From: Paracoccus thiocyanatus
GTDB taxonomy: Bacteria; Pseudomonadota; Alphaproteobacteria; Rhodobacterales; Rhodobacteraceae
Length of the DNA stretch: 64,000 bases
NCBI RefSeq assembly: GCF_900156255.1
Contig: NZ_FTMK01000004.1
Location: 1-64,000 of the forward strand
Direction: 5' to 3'
Below are positions 43,960 to 53,811 of the stretch, piece by piece (positions within the stretch are counted from its first letter, which is position 1; every line of letters starts with the position of its first letter). Below the pieces are notes generated by a model. That model was given only the letters and a program-made list of their open reading frames with translations. It did not search any database and was not told where the DNA came from. A program made the translations under genes and the position numbers.

Positions 43960-45204
43960 TCAGGCGGCGGCCACTCGCGCCGGCGCTTCGCGCACCGGCA
44001 GGTGGATCAACGCGCTGAAGGCGCCCACACCCACGCCCACCCACCACACGACGGTGTAGTCGCCGTAGATGTCATACATCTTGCCGCCCAGCCAGACGCC
44101 CAGGAAAGAGCCGATCTGGTGGCTCAGGAAAACAAAGCCGTAAAGCGTGCCCATGTAGCGCAGCCCATAGATATAGGCGACCAGGCCAGAGGTCAGCGGC
44201 ACCGTGGCCAGCCACAGCGCGCCCATCACCAGCGAAAAGACGACGACGCTGGTGGGCGTTATCGGCAGCAGGATGAATGCGGCGGCGACCACGGTGCGCA
44301 GCGCATAGATCCCGGCCAGCAGGTATTTCTTGCTGTAGCGCTTGCCCAGCCAGCCAGCAAAGATCGAGCCGGCGATATTGGCCAGCCCGATCAGCGAGAT
44401 GGCGGCCGCCCCCAATGCCGAGGTGGTGGTGATGCCCAGCCCGGCCAGCGGGCCCGCCGGGCTGATCGGCCCGCACATCTCGGTCACCATGGCGGGGAAA
44501 TGCGCGGTGATGAAGGCCAGTTGGTAGCCGCAGGAAAAGAAGCCGGCAAAGATCATCAGATAGGAAGGGTCGGCGAAGGCGCGCTTCAGCACCGCCCCCA
44601 TGCTTTCTTCCAGTTCGCTGCGGCTGGCGGGCTTGCCCCCGCCCAGCATGGGCAGGAAAAACAGGCAGGCCAGCACGATCACCCCGAAGATGAGGAAGAC
44701 GGTCTGCCACGGGTATTGCATCAGCAGCACCTCGGCCAGGGGCGCGCCGAAGACCTGCCCGGCCGAACCGGCGGCGGTGCCGATCCCCAGCGCCAGGCTG
44801 CGGTTCTCGTCGCTGGCGGCGCGGCCGATCACCGCCAGGATGACGCCAAAGCCGGTGCCGGCGATGCCGAAGCCGACCATGACCTCCAGCAGTTGCATGG
44901 CCAGCGGGTCGGTCGCATAGGCGGTCAGGATCAGCCCGGCGGAATAAAGGAACGCGCCGATGATCACCGACCAGCGGTCGCCCCAGCGTTCGGCCAGGGC
45001 GCCAAAGATCGGCTGGCCGATGCCCCAGGCCAGGTTCTGGATGGCGATGGCCATGCTGAATTCGGCCCGCGGCCAGTCGAATTCCTGCGCGATCGGGATC
45101 TGGAAGACGCCGAAGCTGGCCCGCAGGGCAAAGTTGATCAGCAGGATGATCGAGCCGCCCACCAGCACCGGGGTGAACAGCGAGGCGCGCATTGCCTTGG
45201 ACAT
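43960..45204 (-). CDS. MFS transporter, monocarboxylate/oxalate-formate antiporter type
   Basis: This 414-residue protein has 12 predicted membrane segments. The N-terminal ALRASFGVFQIPIAQEFDWPRAEFSMAIAI and IGQPIFGALAERWGDRWSVIIGAFL are typical of the oxalate/formate antiporter and MCT-like group of MFS. The substrate is probably an organic acid, inferred from subgroup only. It is divergent from the GST gene, with 118 bp between them. Confidence 0.85.
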   Translation of the reverse strand: MSKAMRASLFTPVLVGGSIILLINFALRASFGVFQIPIAQEFDWPRAEFSMAIAIQNLAWGIGQPIFGALAERWGDRWSVIIGAFLYSAGLILTAYATDPLAMQLLEVMVGFGIAGTGFGVILAVIGRAASDENRSLALGIGTAAGSAGQVFGAPLAEVLLMQYPWQTVFLIFGVIVLACLFFLPMLGGGKPASRSELEESMGAVLKRAFADPSYLMIFAGFFSCGYQLAFITAHFPAMVTEMCGPISPAGPLAGLGITTTSALGAAAISLIGLANIAGSIFAGWLGKRYSKKYLLAGIYALRTVVAAAFILLPITPTSVVVFSLVMGALWLATVPLTSGLVAYIYGLRYMGTLYGFVFLSHQIGSFLGVWLGGKMYDIYGDYTVVWWVGVGVGAFSALIHLPVREAPARVAAA

Positions 45205-45322
45205 CAGGCCCTCCCTCTCGCAGCCCGCAATTCCTGCGCCGCGGCGGCGGGCAGGTCAATGCCGCGATTGTCTGAATCCCGCGCCGGCGTTAGCGTGGGG
45301 GCCAAGCGATGCGAGGATCTGC

Positions 45323-45910
45323 ATGTACCAGGTGATCGGAACCGGCCAAAGCCGCACCCTGCGCGTGCTGTGGATGCTTGAGGAACTGGGCCAGCCCTAT
45401 GACCATGCCGCCGTCAACCCGCATACCGAGCGCGTCAGGCCCTTCAATCCCGCCGGCAAGGTGCCGGTGCTGGTGGCGGACGGCGTGCCGATCACCGATT
45501 CGACGGCGATCCTGACCTATCTGGCGGACCGGCACGGCGCGCTGACCCATCCCGCGGGCACGCTGGACCGTGCGCGCCAGGACAGCCTGACGCAATTCGT
45601 GCTGGACGAATTCGACGCGGCGCTGTGGCTGGCGGCGCGGCACAGCTTCGTGCTGCCCCCGGAAATGCGGCTGGCCGCGATCAAGAACACGCTGCGCTGG
45701 GAGTTCGAGCGCAGCCAGCGCACCCTGGTCCATCGCATGACGGATGGTGGCTTCCTGATGGGCGATCGCATGACGGTGCCCGACATCATCCTGGCGCATT
45801 GCCTGACCTGGGCGCTGACCGCGCGCTTTCCGATCGTGGAACACCGGCTGACCGATTACCTGGACATGATGCGCGCCCGCCCGGCCTATCTGCGCGCTGC
45901 GGCCAGATAG
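45323..45910 (+). CDS. Glutathione S-transferase family protein
   Basis: This 195-residue protein has an N-terminal thioredoxin-fold domain (SRTLRVLWMLEELGQPYDH, the cis-Pro segment GKVPVLVADG, and the glutathione-binding ITDSTAILTYLAD) and an all-alpha C-terminal domain. It conjugates or reduces with glutathione; the substrate is unknown. It ends 25 bp inside the convergent flavoprotein gene. Confidence 0.88.
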   Translation: MYQVIGTGQSRTLRVLWMLEELGQPYDHAAVNPHTERVRPFNPAGKVPVLVADGVPITDSTAILTYLADRHGALTHPAGTLDRARQDSLTQFVLDEFDAALWLAARHSFVLPPEMRLAAIKNTLRWEFERSQRTLVHRMTDGGFLMGDRMTVPDIILAHCLTWALTARFPIVEHRLTDYLDMMRARPAYLRAAAR

Positions 45911-47094
45911 GCGGCGGCGCCGCGCCCGGCCAGCCGCCCGGTGGCCAGGCAGCCGGTCAGCAGATAGCCGCCGGTCGGCGCCTCCCAGTCCAGCATCTCG
46001 CCGGCGGCAAAGACGCCGGGCAGCGCCTTCAGCTCCAGCGCATCGGTCAGGCTTTCGCCGGCGATCCCCCCGGCCGAGGAAATCGCCCGCGCGATGCCCA
46101 TCGGCCCGTCATGGCGCAGCTGCAACGCCTTGGCGCGCATCGCCAGCCGCTCTGGCTCGGCCGGCAGGGGGCGGCCCCATTCCATCATTAGCGCCGCGCG
46201 CAGCGGATCGCCCAGCACCCGCCGCAGCCGGTTGCCGACCGACAGCTTGGCCGGGGCCTTGGCAAAGCGCCGCGCCAGTTCCTCTGCCGCAAGATCGGGC
46301 GCCAGGTCGACGAAAGCCGTGGCGCCCTCGCGCATCGCGGCGGCGACCTCGTAGATCCCGCCGCCCTCGACGCCTTCGGCCGTGACCACCCATTCGCCCC
46401 GCCCGATGCGGTCGCCGACATGCAGCGCGACGCCCTTGACCGCCTGGCCGAAATGCCGCGCCATCGGCGCCGACCAGGTGACGCGAAACCCCATATTCGC
46501 CGGCCGGAACGGCGCTACCATGACGCCCCTCTCGCGCAGCCACGGCACCCAGGCCGCGTCCGAGCCCAGTCGCGGCCAGCTTGCCCCACCCAGCGCCAGA
46601 ACCACGACGCGGGGCCGCAGCAACGCCACCCCGCCCGGCATTTCGAAACGCCAGCCCTCGTCCTGAAAGCCTGTCCAGCGCCAGCGCGTCCGCAACTCGA
46701 CCCCCAGCCCGGAAAGCCGTGCCAGCCAGGCCCGCAACAGCGGCGAGGCCTTCATGCCGACCGGAAACACCCGCCCGGTCGAGCCCACGAACAGCTCCAC
46801 CCCCAGCCCGCGTGCCCAATCCATGACCTCGGCCGGCCCCATTTCAGCGTTTTCCAAATACTCCGGGGGAGGCCGCAGGCCGGGGGCAGAGCCCCCATAG
46901 CGGCGCAGGAAGTCCGCGCGCGGCTCGTCCTTGGTCAGGTTCAGCCCGGATTTCCCCGCCATCAGCAGCTTGCGGGCCGGGGTCGGCATGGCCTCGGCCA
47001 GCACCACAGGCGCGCCCTGTCCGGCCAGAATTTCGGCCGCCATCAGCCCTGCCGACCCTGCGCCGATCACCAGCGCCTCAACCGCCTCGCTCAT
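45886..47094 (-). CDS. HI0933/YhiN-family FAD-dependent oxidoreductase with an in-frame repeat insertion
   Basis: This 402-residue protein has the FAD motif VIGAGSAGLMAAEILAG (residues 9-25), the family GKSGLNLTKDE, GSTGRVFPVGMKASPLLRAWL, a conserved VVLALGGASWP and a C-terminal GEMLDWEAPTGGYLLTGCLATGRLAG. The reaction is unknown. Residues 67-82 (GGSAPGLRPPPEYLEN) are encoded by a hairpin repeat that is intergenic elsewhere (26761), so the family's normal loop there is altered. The frame is intact. The start codon overlaps the holA stop by 4 bp. Confidence 0.88.
   Translation of the reverse strand: MSEAVEALVIGAGSAGLMAAEILAGQGAPVVLAEAMPTPARKLLMAGKSGLNLTKDEPRADFLRRYGGSAPGLRPPPEYLENAEMGPAEVMDWARGLGVELFVGSTGRVFPVGMKASPLLRAWLARLSGLGVELRTRWRWTGFQDEGWRFEMPGGVALLRPRVVVLALGGASWPRLGSDAAWVPWLRERGVMVAPFRPANMGFRVTWSAPMARHFGQAVKGVALHVGDRIGRGEWVVTAEGVEGGGIYEVAAAMREGATAFVDLAPDLAAEELARRFAKAPAKLSVGNRLRRVLGDPLRAALMMEWGRPLPAEPERLAMRAKALQLRHDGPMGIARAISSAGGIAGESLTDALELKALPGVFAAGEMLDWEAPTGGYLLTGCLATGRLAGRGAAAYLAAARR
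46851..46896 (-). repeat. GC-rich double-hairpin repeat (copy 2, inside the flavoprotein gene)
   Basis: On the minus strand it reads GGGGGC-TCT-GCCCCC, then GGCC-TGC-GGCC, then TCCCCCGGAGTATTTGGAAA. The layout is the same as copy 1 at 26761-26823 and it keeps the reading frame. Confidence 0.7.
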
Positions 47095-48119
47095 CGCCCG
47101 CCCCGCGGCATCATGCACAGCCGCAGCAGCATCCGCTCCATCAGCGCCATGGCCGGCGCGCGCGAGGACGAGCGCAGCACCAGGTCGGTTTCGATCAATT
47201 GATGGATCGCATCCTCCAGCGCCCGCATCCCCCAGGCCTGGGCCTGGCCGATCATCCGGTCGCGCCGCGGCCCGAAGACCGGCGGCCGCAGCCGTGCAAG
47301 CCCCGCGCCCGGCCCGCCGGGATCCGAGGCCGCAGCATGCAGCGCCCGGAAATGCCGCAGCGCCGCGATGCACAGCGTCACCGGCAGGATGCCTTGCCCC
47401 TCGATCCGCCGCATCAGCCTGCCGAACTCGCGCGCCTGTCCCGCGGCCACGCAGTCGATCAGGTCGTCCACCTCGGCCTCGATGGTCGCGGGGGCCAGCG
47501 CGGCAATCTCGGCCGGGCTCAGCGGTGCCGGGTCGCCATGCTTGTAAAGCCCGATCTTTTCCACCGTCTGCCGGAAATCGCCCGGATCAAGCGCGCGGGC
47601 CAGCGCCATTAGGTCGCGCATCGCGTCGCGCGGCACCTCGCGCAGCCCCGCGTCATGCAGCCATCGCCCCACCTCGTCCTCGCCGGGCGGGTCGTCGTAG
47701 ATCGGCGCGGTCGCGGCGGCGGGATGCGGCTCGAACAGCTTGCGCAGCGCCGAGGACTTGCCCAAGGCGCCACCCGCGACCACGATCACCGCGTCGCCGG
47801 CTTTCCATTCCGCAAGGGCCGCGGCGATGGCCGGCGCCGCCGCATCCGTCGCATCATCGACCAGCACCACGCGCTGGCCCGGAAAGAATCCGACCGCCTT
47901 GACCGCATCCAGAAGCGCCGCCGGATCCTTGCGCAGGTCGGCGCCGGGGATGCGGGTCAGGCGCATCTCTTCTTCGGCCCCAGGACCGACCAGCGCCTTG
48001 ACCGCCTCGGCCCGTTTCAGCGCCACGCGCATCGCGTCCTGGCCATGGATCAACAGCGCCGGGCGCGTCGGATCGGGCCGCGCCAGATAGCGTCCGATCT
48101 CGGCGCCCTTCAGGATCAT
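47091..48119 (-). CDS. holA: DNA polymerase III delta subunit (clamp loader)
   Basis: This 342-residue protein starts [40 protein letters not shown], the HolA N-terminus. FFPGQRVVLVDDATDA and AVIVVAGGALGKSSALRKLFE follow, then the helical C-terminal part with FRQTVEKIGLY. It opens the beta clamp during loading. It overlaps lptE by 4 bp upstream and the flavoprotein gene by 4 bp downstream. The order leuS-lptE-holA is common in proteobacteria. Confidence 0.93.
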   Translation of the reverse strand: MILKGAEIGRYLARPDPTRPALLIHGQDAMRVALKRAEAVKALVGPGAEEEMRLTRIPGADLRKDPAALLDAVKAVGFFPGQRVVLVDDATDAAAPAIAAALAEWKAGDAVIVVAGGALGKSSALRKLFEPHPAAATAPIYDDPPGEDEVGRWLHDAGLREVPRDAMRDLMALARALDPGDFRQTVEKIGLYKHGDPAPLSPAEIAALAPATIEAEVDDLIDCVAAGQAREFGRLMRRIEGQGILPVTLCIAALRHFRALHAAASDPGGPGAGLARLRPPVFGPRRDRMIGQAQAWGMRALEDAIHQLIETDLVLRSSSRAPAMALMERMLLRLCMMPRGGR

Positions 48120-48601
48120 GGCACCGCGTCGGGCTGGAGGGCCAAAAGCCGCGTCGCCACCTGGTCGGCCAGCATCCGCGCCAGCCGCTCATGCGCGTCC
48201 TGTTCGGCGGCCATGGTGGCGATGGTGGTGCCGGTGGTGGAATACGAGGTGAAGCTGCTGACCTGCCCGCGCGTCACCATCCGGCCGGTCGCCGCCTCGG
48301 TCAGGGTGAAATCGGCGGTTCCGTTCAGCGCATAGCGGGTCGTCACCTCGTCTGGGGTGATGGCCTGCGGCACCACCGCGACGCGCAGATTGTAGTCCAG
48401 CAGAAAGCCGGCCTCGGCATCCGGGCCCAGCCGTTCGGCGATGCGGCCGGCAAAGGCGAAATCGTCGGGCGTGCGCGGATCGGCGGTGCGGACCTTGCCA
48501 AACAGCCGCGCCCCGGTGCCGCCCGGCCCATAGACCGGGGAAAAGCCGCAGCCGGCCAGGGCCAGCGCGCCCAGGACGGCCGCCCGCCTAGACCACGACA
48601 T
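48116..48601 (-). CDS. lptE: LPS-assembly lipoprotein LptE
   Basis: This 161-residue protein has a lipobox ([16 protein letters not shown], lipid Cys 18), the family GFSPVYG, then [20 protein letters not shown] and [32 protein letters not shown]. LptE plugs LptD in the outer membrane and delivers LPS to the surface. The start overlaps leuS by 14 bp and the end overlaps holA. Confidence 0.9.
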   Translation of the reverse strand: MSWSRRAAVLGALALAGCGFSPVYGPGGTGARLFGKVRTADPRTPDDFAFAGRIAERLGPDAEAGFLLDYNLRVAVVPQAITPDEVTTRYALNGTADFTLTEAATGRMVTRGQVSSFTSYSTTGTTIATMAAEQDAHERLARMLADQVATRLLALQPDAVP

Positions 48602-51122
48602 TGACGATCCGCCCCGGCACCACGATCAGCTTCTTGGGAGGCTGCCCCTCCATGAAGCGGCGCACGGTTTCGTCGGCCAGCACGATGGCCTCGATTTCCT
48701 CCTTGGGCATGTCCTTGGGCACCTCGATCTCGGCCCGGCGCTTGCCGTTGATCTGGATCGGCAGCACCACGCTGTCGGAAACCAGCAGCGCCGGATCGGC
48801 CTTGGGCCAGGGCGCATCGACCGCCATGCCCTGCCCGCCGGCCTTGGCCCAGACCTCTTCGGCCAGGTGCGGCACCATCGGCGCCATGAGCTGCGCCAGG
48901 ATGCGCAGCGCCTCGCGCCGGCTTTCGGCGCCCGCCCCGGACTTGGCGATGGCATTCGCCAGCTCATAGACCTTGGCCACCGCCTTGTTGAAGGCAAAGC
49001 CCTCGATCGCCTGCGTCACCTCGTCGATGGCGCGATGGGCGGCGCGGGCCAGGTCCGCGTCGGTTCCACCCTCGGGGATCTCGTCGGCCAGCCGCCAGAC
49101 GCGGGACAGAAAGCGGTGCGCGGCCTCGGCCCCGGCGGCGGTCCATTCCACGTCCCGTTCGGGCGGGCTGTCGGACAGCATGAACCAGCGCGCGGTATCG
49201 GCGCCGAAGCTTTCGACGATGTTCACCGGATCGACGACGTTCTTCTTGGATTTCGACATCTTGGCCGAGGGAATCACCTCGACCGGGGTGCCGTCGGCCA
49301 GCTTGCCGTCCACCACGTCCTCGGGCAGGTGATAGACCGGGCGGTCGCGCTCGTCGCGGGTCCGGTAGATTTCATGCGTGACCATGCCTTGCGTGAACAG
49401 CGCGGCAAAGGGTTCCCTGGCGCTGTCCGGCAGATGGCCGGTCCTGACCATGGCGCGGGCGAAGAAGCGCGAATAGAGCAGGTGCAGGATCGCATGCTCG
49501 ATGCCGCCGATATACTGGTCCACGTTCATCCAGTAATCGGTTTCGGCCCGGTCGGTGGGCGTGGCCGCCTGGGGCGCGGTAAAGCGCGCGTAATACCAGG
49601 ACGAATCGACAAAGGTGTCCATGGTGTCCGTCTCGCGCCGGGCCGGGCCGGCGCATTTCGGGCAGGTGGTCGCGGCCCAGGTCGGATGCCGGTTCAGCGG
49701 GTTGCCGGGCACCTCGAAGCTGACATCCTGCGGCAGCAGCACCGGCAGGTTGGCCTTGGCCTCGGGGACGGTGCCGCAGGCGTCGCAATGCACCACCGGG
49801 ATCGGGCAGCCCCAGTAACGCTGGCGCGAGATGCCCCAGTCGCGCAGGCGGAACTTGGTCACGCCTTCGCCATAGCCCGCCGCCTGGGCATGGGCGATGG
49901 CTGCGTCCACCGCCGCCTCGCCAGTCTGGTCGGCCGCGCCGGCAAAGCCGCGCACATAGGTCACGGTCTCGGATTTCAGCGGCACATAGGGCGCGGTCGC
50001 GACCAGCGCATCGGCCTGTTCCAGCGTCATGCCGCGCTCGCCGAAGGTGGCGCGGATCGGCAGGCCGTATTTCAGCGCAAATTCGTGGTCGCGCTCGTCA
50101 TGCGCGGGGCTGCCGAAGATCGCGCCGGTGCCGTAATCCATCAGCACGAAATTGGCGATCCAGATCGGCAGTTGCCAATCCGCGTCCAGCGGGTGGCGCA
50201 CGGTCAGGCCGGTGTCCAGGCCCATCTTGGGCGCGGTCTCGATGGCTTCTTCGGTGGTGCCGATGCGGCGGCATTCCTCGACGAAAGCTGCGACCTTGGG
50301 GTCAGATGCGGCCAGCGCCTTGACCAGCGGATGATCCGGCGACAGGGCCACGAAACTGGCGCCCATCAGCGTGTCGGGCCGGGTGGTATAGACCTCGATC
50401 TGCGGGAAATCGGGCAGGTCCACAGTGTCAAAGCGGAATTGCAGCCCGCGCGACTTGCCGATCCAGTTGGCCTGCATCAGCCGGACCTTTTCCGGCCAGC
50501 CGTCCAGCCCGTCCAGCGCCGTCAGCAATTCCTGGGAATAGTCCGAGATGCGGAAGAACCATTGCGTCAGTTCGCGGCGCTCTACCGCTGCACCCGAGCG
50601 CCAGCCCTTGCCGTCGATCACCTGTTCGTTGGCCAGCACGGTCATGTCCACCGGGTCCCAGTTGACCATGGCCGACTTGCGATAGATCAGCCCCGCCTCC
50701 AGCATGTCCAGGAACAGCGCCTGCTGCTGGGCGACATAGGCATCGTCGCAGGTGGCGAATTCGCGGCTCCAGTCGATGGACAGGCCCAGCGGCTTCAACT
50801 GGCTGCGCATGGTGGCGATGTTGGCATAGGTCCAGTCGCGCGGATGGCCGCCCTGTTCCATCGCCGCATTCTCGGCCGGCATGCCAAAGGCGTCCCAGCC
50901 CATCGGGTGCAGCACCGAAAACCCCTGCGCGCGCTTGAAGCGGGCCACCACGTCGCCCATCGTGTAGTTGCGCACATGGCCCATGTGGATGCGCCCCGAG
51001 GGATAGGGGAACATCTCCAGCACGTAATACTTGGGCCGCTCGTCGCGGACGGCGCGGAACGTATCGGCCCGTTCCCACGCCTCTTGCCAGCGCGGTTCGC
51101 TGATTGCGGGATCATAGGGCAT
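48588..51122 (-). CDS. leuS: Leucyl-tRNA synthetase
   Basis: This 844-residue class I enzyme has the HIGH motif as [19 protein letters not shown] (about residue 40), the editing-domain region near [11 protein letters not shown], zinc-type [11 protein letters not shown] and [10 protein letters not shown], and KMSKS in [15 protein letters not shown]. It charges leucine tRNAs and proofreads. It is the first gene of leuS-lptE-holA. Little more than 60 bp separates it from the DUF3576 gene upstream. Confidence 0.97.
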   Translation of the reverse strand: MPYDPAISEPRWQEAWERADTFRAVRDERPKYYVLEMFPYPSGRIHMGHVRNYTMGDVVARFKRAQGFSVLHPMGWDAFGMPAENAAMEQGGHPRDWTYANIATMRSQLKPLGLSIDWSREFATCDDAYVAQQQALFLDMLEAGLIYRKSAMVNWDPVDMTVLANEQVIDGKGWRSGAAVERRELTQWFFRISDYSQELLTALDGLDGWPEKVRLMQANWIGKSRGLQFRFDTVDLPDFPQIEVYTTRPDTLMGASFVALSPDHPLVKALAASDPKVAAFVEECRRIGTTEEAIETAPKMGLDTGLTVRHPLDADWQLPIWIANFVLMDYGTGAIFGSPAHDERDHEFALKYGLPIRATFGERGMTLEQADALVATAPYVPLKSETVTYVRGFAGAADQTGEAAVDAAIAHAQAAGYGEGVTKFRLRDWGISRQRYWGCPIPVVHCDACGTVPEAKANLPVLLPQDVSFEVPGNPLNRHPTWAATTCPKCAGPARRETDTMDTFVDSSWYYARFTAPQAATPTDRAETDYWMNVDQYIGGIEHAILHLLYSRFFARAMVRTGHLPDSAREPFAALFTQGMVTHEIYRTRDERDRPVYHLPEDVVDGKLADGTPVEVIPSAKMSKSKKNVVDPVNIVESFGADTARWFMLSDSPPERDVEWTAAGAEAAHRFLSRVWRLADEIPEGGTDADLARAAHRAIDEVTQAIEGFAFNKAVAKVYELANAIAKSGAGAESRREALRILAQLMAPMVPHLAEEVWAKAGGQGMAVDAPWPKADPALLVSDSVVLPIQINGKRRAEIEVPKDMPKEEIEAIVLADETVRRFMEGQPPKKLIVVPGRIVNVVV

Positions 51123-51188
51123 GGATACCTCCGGGCGTCAGATTGCCCGCAGGGTATTAGCCGCTTGCCCGATGCAGGTCCAGCGGGG

Positions 51189-51710
51189 TCAAAGATTGCG
51201 GTCCCGGACCCGCAACTGCCGGGCGCGGGTCAGGATCGCATCCTCGACCGCGCGCACGGTGTCGGGGGCCACGGCCGCGCCGCCCGCCCCCTGCAAGGAA
51301 AGCTTCAGCCCGCGCGCGTCCAGCGCCGGGTCGCTGACCTTGATCGTGGCGCGATAGGACCGCCCGCCGCCCGGAGGCGTGCCGTAGCCGGTGACGATGA
51401 CGCCGGTAAACGGGTCCACCGACTGGATGGGCAGGAAGTTCAGGACCTCCAGGCTGGCGTTCCACAGGTATTTGTTGACCGCCACCGTGTCGTTGGGGTT
51501 GCGGCGGTCGCCGAAGACGTCCCAGATCGTCTCGCGCCGTTCCTCGGCCCGCGGCTGGGCCTGGCGGTTGCCGCCGCCCGGCAACGATGTCGCCGAGCCG
51601 GCCGAGCCCGCCGAACCGGCAGAGCCCATCCCCGACCCCCCGCCGGAACAGGCGGCAAGCCCGGCCGAAATCAGCAGGGCGGCGGTCAGCCGTGCGGCGC
51701 GTCTGGTCAT
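51189..51710 (-). CDS. DUF3576 lipoprotein
   Basis: This 173-residue protein has a lipobox (LLISAGLAACSGG, Cys 21). A low-complexity Ser/Gly/Ala linker with tandem GSA units (GSAGSAGSAGSA) follows, then the DUF3576 domain (ETIWDVFGDRRNPNDTVAVNKYLWNASLEVLNFLPIQSVDPFTGVIVTGYG). The function is unknown; it is envelope-located. It lies upstream of leuS in the same direction. Confidence 0.85.
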   Translation of the reverse strand: MTRRAARLTAALLISAGLAACSGGGSGMGSAGSAGSAGSATSLPGGGNRQAQPRAEERRETIWDVFGDRRNPNDTVAVNKYLWNASLEVLNFLPIQSVDPFTGVIVTGYGTPPGGGRSYRATIKVSDPALDARGLKLSLQGAGGAAVAPDTVRAVEDAILTRARQLRVRDRNL

Positions 51711-52007
51711 CTGGTGTCCCCCGGATCGTCCTTGGCCGAGCCATAGCGCAATTCGGCCCCTTGCGACAAGAGAGGGCGGCGCCCCGCCGCCGCCGGCGCG
51801 TCAAAAGGCTCGCGCGCGCGGGGCTTTGGGTGCGGCGGGCTGGCGCGGCGTTGCAACCGGGTGTGGCCCATGTGCATCACAGCGTTTCGGAATCCGGGTA
51901 AACGAAAGCGATTTCGTTGCAATGCCGGGGGGAAAGCGCGACACAACGGGCATACCCCAAGCCGGCCAACCGGGTGGGGCATACGAGAGAGACAAGAGGG
52001 AAACACC
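51711..52007. other. Porin upstream region
   Basis: This 297 bp region holds no supported gene. It contains a palindrome at 51901-51918 (listed separately) and a purine-rich GACAAGAGGGAAAC just before the porin ATG. No clear -35/-10 pair was identified. Confidence 0.6.
51901..51918. promoter_or_regulatory. Palindromic site upstream of the porin gene
   Basis: AACGAAA-GCGA-TTTCGTT is a perfect 7+7 bp inverted repeat with a 4 nt centre, 90 bp before the porin ATG. It looks like an operator half-site pair. The binding protein is unknown; it could also form an mRNA hairpin. Confidence 0.4.
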
Positions 52008-52988
52008 ATGAAAAAGGCTCTTATCGCCTCCACCGCGCTGGTCCTGACCGCGGGCGTTGCCGCCGCCGACGTGACCATCTCCGGCTATGGCCGGACCGGT
52101 GTGATCTATTACGAGAACACCGCTGCTCAAGACGCTGCTGGCCTGAACGAGACCCTGGTCGCTAGCCGTCTGCGGATGAACATCGACGCCTCGACCTCGA
52201 CCGATTCCGGCGTCGACTTCGGTGCGCGCTTCCGCCTTCAGTGGAACCAAGGTGAAGAAGGTGCCGTCGCGAACCCCGGCAAACTGTGGATCAGCGCCCA
52301 AGGCCTGACCGTCGAAGTCGGCAACGTCGACACCGCGATGGACAACAGCGGCCTGATCTACGCGACTGAACTTGGCGCCTTTGACCGCTCGGTGGGCTTC
52401 AGCGCCGTGGCCGGCAACTTCTTCGCCTACGAGCCGCAGTATTACGACCTGGGATACCAGGATCGCGTGGGCGTTGCTGCGATCTACAGCATCGACAACC
52501 TGAAGCTGCGCGCCTCCTACATCGACCCCGACCAGAAGCATGACTACGCTGCAGATGCCGGCGTGGACGAGAAGGAATTCGGCCTGGTGGCTGACTACAC
52601 CTGGAACGACGTGCTGGAACTGTCGGCCGCCGCCACCTGGAATGGTGCTGGCATCGACGGCAACGACATCTTCTTCCTCGGCGCGCGTTATGCCGTCATG
52701 GAAAACGCCCGCGTCGGTCTGAACTACGTCACCACCAATGACGAAGACGACACCGAATACGCTTCTGTTGGGGACACCATCGCCCTTTACGGCGACTACA
52801 CCCTGGCCGATGGCCGCACCAACATCGAAGCCTATGTCGCCAACAACAACCGCGACAGCAACGAAACCGACAATGCGTTCGGTATTGGTGTGAACTACGA
52901 TCTGGGCGGCGCTCGTCTGGGTGCCTCGCTCCAGCGCGACTATGCTGAAAACGTGACCGCCGACATGGGCGTTCGCTTCGATTTCTGA
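52008..52988 (+). CDS. Outer-membrane porin
   Basis: This 326-residue protein has a signal peptide (MKKALIASTALVLTAGVAAA) and a beta-rich mature part starting DVTISGYGRTGVIYYENT. It ends in GVRFDF, the C-terminal Phe that outer-membrane barrels use for BAM recognition. Such proteins form general trimeric porins of Rhodobacterales. Codon use looks more uniform than in neighbours, consistent with high expression. A strong terminator follows. Confidence 0.92.
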   Translation: MKKALIASTALVLTAGVAAADVTISGYGRTGVIYYENTAAQDAAGLNETLVASRLRMNIDASTSTDSGVDFGARFRLQWNQGEEGAVANPGKLWISAQGLTVEVGNVDTAMDNSGLIYATELGAFDRSVGFSAVAGNFFAYEPQYYDLGYQDRVGVAAIYSIDNLKLRASYIDPDQKHDYAADAGVDEKEFGLVADYTWNDVLELSAAATWNGAGIDGNDIFFLGARYAVMENARVGLNYVTTNDEDDTEYASVGDTIALYGDYTLADGRTNIEAYVANNNRDSNETDNAFGIGVNYDLGGARLGASLQRDYAENVTADMGVRFDF

Positions 52989-53011
52989 TCCTTCGGGATA
53001 CGGAAACGGCA

Positions 53012-53041
53012 AAGAGCGGGCCTTGCGCCCGCTCTTTTCTT
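53012..53041 (+). terminator. Rho-independent terminator after the porin gene
   Basis: A perfect 10 bp stem AAGAGCGGGC / GCCCGCTCTT with loop CTTGC is followed by TTCTTTT, 23 bp after the stop. Confidence 0.9.
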
Positions 53042-53058
53042 TTGGGAATCATGCCGCC

Positions 53059-53712
53059 ATGGAACTGGATGACATCAGGCGCCGCATCAGTGCGGCCGAA
53101 CAAGCCGCCGGGCGCGCTGCGGGCGAGGTTACGCTGATCGCCGTCAGCAAGGTGCAGCCCCCCGAACGGGTCGAGGCGGTGCTGGCGGCCGGCCATCGCG
53201 TATTCGGCGAAAACTACGTGCAGGAAGCCGCGGGGAAATGGCCCGCCTGGCGCGAGAGTTTCCCCGGTATCCAGTTGCACATGATCGGCCCCTTGCAGAC
53301 CAACAAGCTGAAGCAGGCGCTTGATCTATTCGACGCCATCCACACGCTCGACCGTCCCTCGCTTGCCGGGAAACTGGCGCGGCAGGTGCAGGCGCGCGGT
53401 TCCTGTCCGCAGCTTTTCGTTCAGGTGAACACCGGCGCCGAGCCGCAAAAGGCCGGCATCCTGCCCGACGAAGCCGATGCCTTTGTCGCCCAATGCCTGG
53501 CGATGGACCTGGCGATCACCGGGCTGATGTGCATCCCCCCCGAAGGCGGCGACCCCGTCCCGCATTTCCGCACCCTGCGCCAGATGGCCGCCCGCAACGG
53601 GCTTGCCGGCCTGTCCATGGGCATGAGCGCCGATTTCGAAACCGCCATCGCCCAGGGCGCCACCCATATCCGCGTCGGCAGCGCGATCTTTGGCGCGCGC
53701 GATTATCGCTGA
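53059..53712 (+). CDS. YggS-family pyridoxal phosphate homeostasis protein
   Basis: This 217-residue protein has the PLP-Lys segment LIAVSKVQPPERVEAVLAAGHRVFGENYVQE, HMIGPLQTNKLKQAL, QVNTGAEPQKAG, GLMCIPPEGGD and SMGMSADFETAIAQGATHIRVGSAIFG. It binds PLP and balances B6 vitamers and amino acid pools. ATG 53059 starts 18 bp after the terminator T-run of the porin gene. Confidence 0.93.
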   Translation: MELDDIRRRISAAEQAAGRAAGEVTLIAVSKVQPPERVEAVLAAGHRVFGENYVQEAAGKWPAWRESFPGIQLHMIGPLQTNKLKQALDLFDAIHTLDRPSLAGKLARQVQARGSCPQLFVQVNTGAEPQKAGILPDEADAFVAQCLAMDLAITGLMCIPPEGGDPVPHFRTLRQMAARNGLAGLSMGMSADFETAIAQGATHIRVGSAIFGARDYR

Positions 53713-53811
53713 CCGCCGGTCGTTAAGGCTTTATTAGTAATGATGATGCGGCGCCCTGGCGGGGGCGGTATGTGTTGTTTTGGGTTTATGTGATTCGTTT
53801 GGGTGCCCGTC

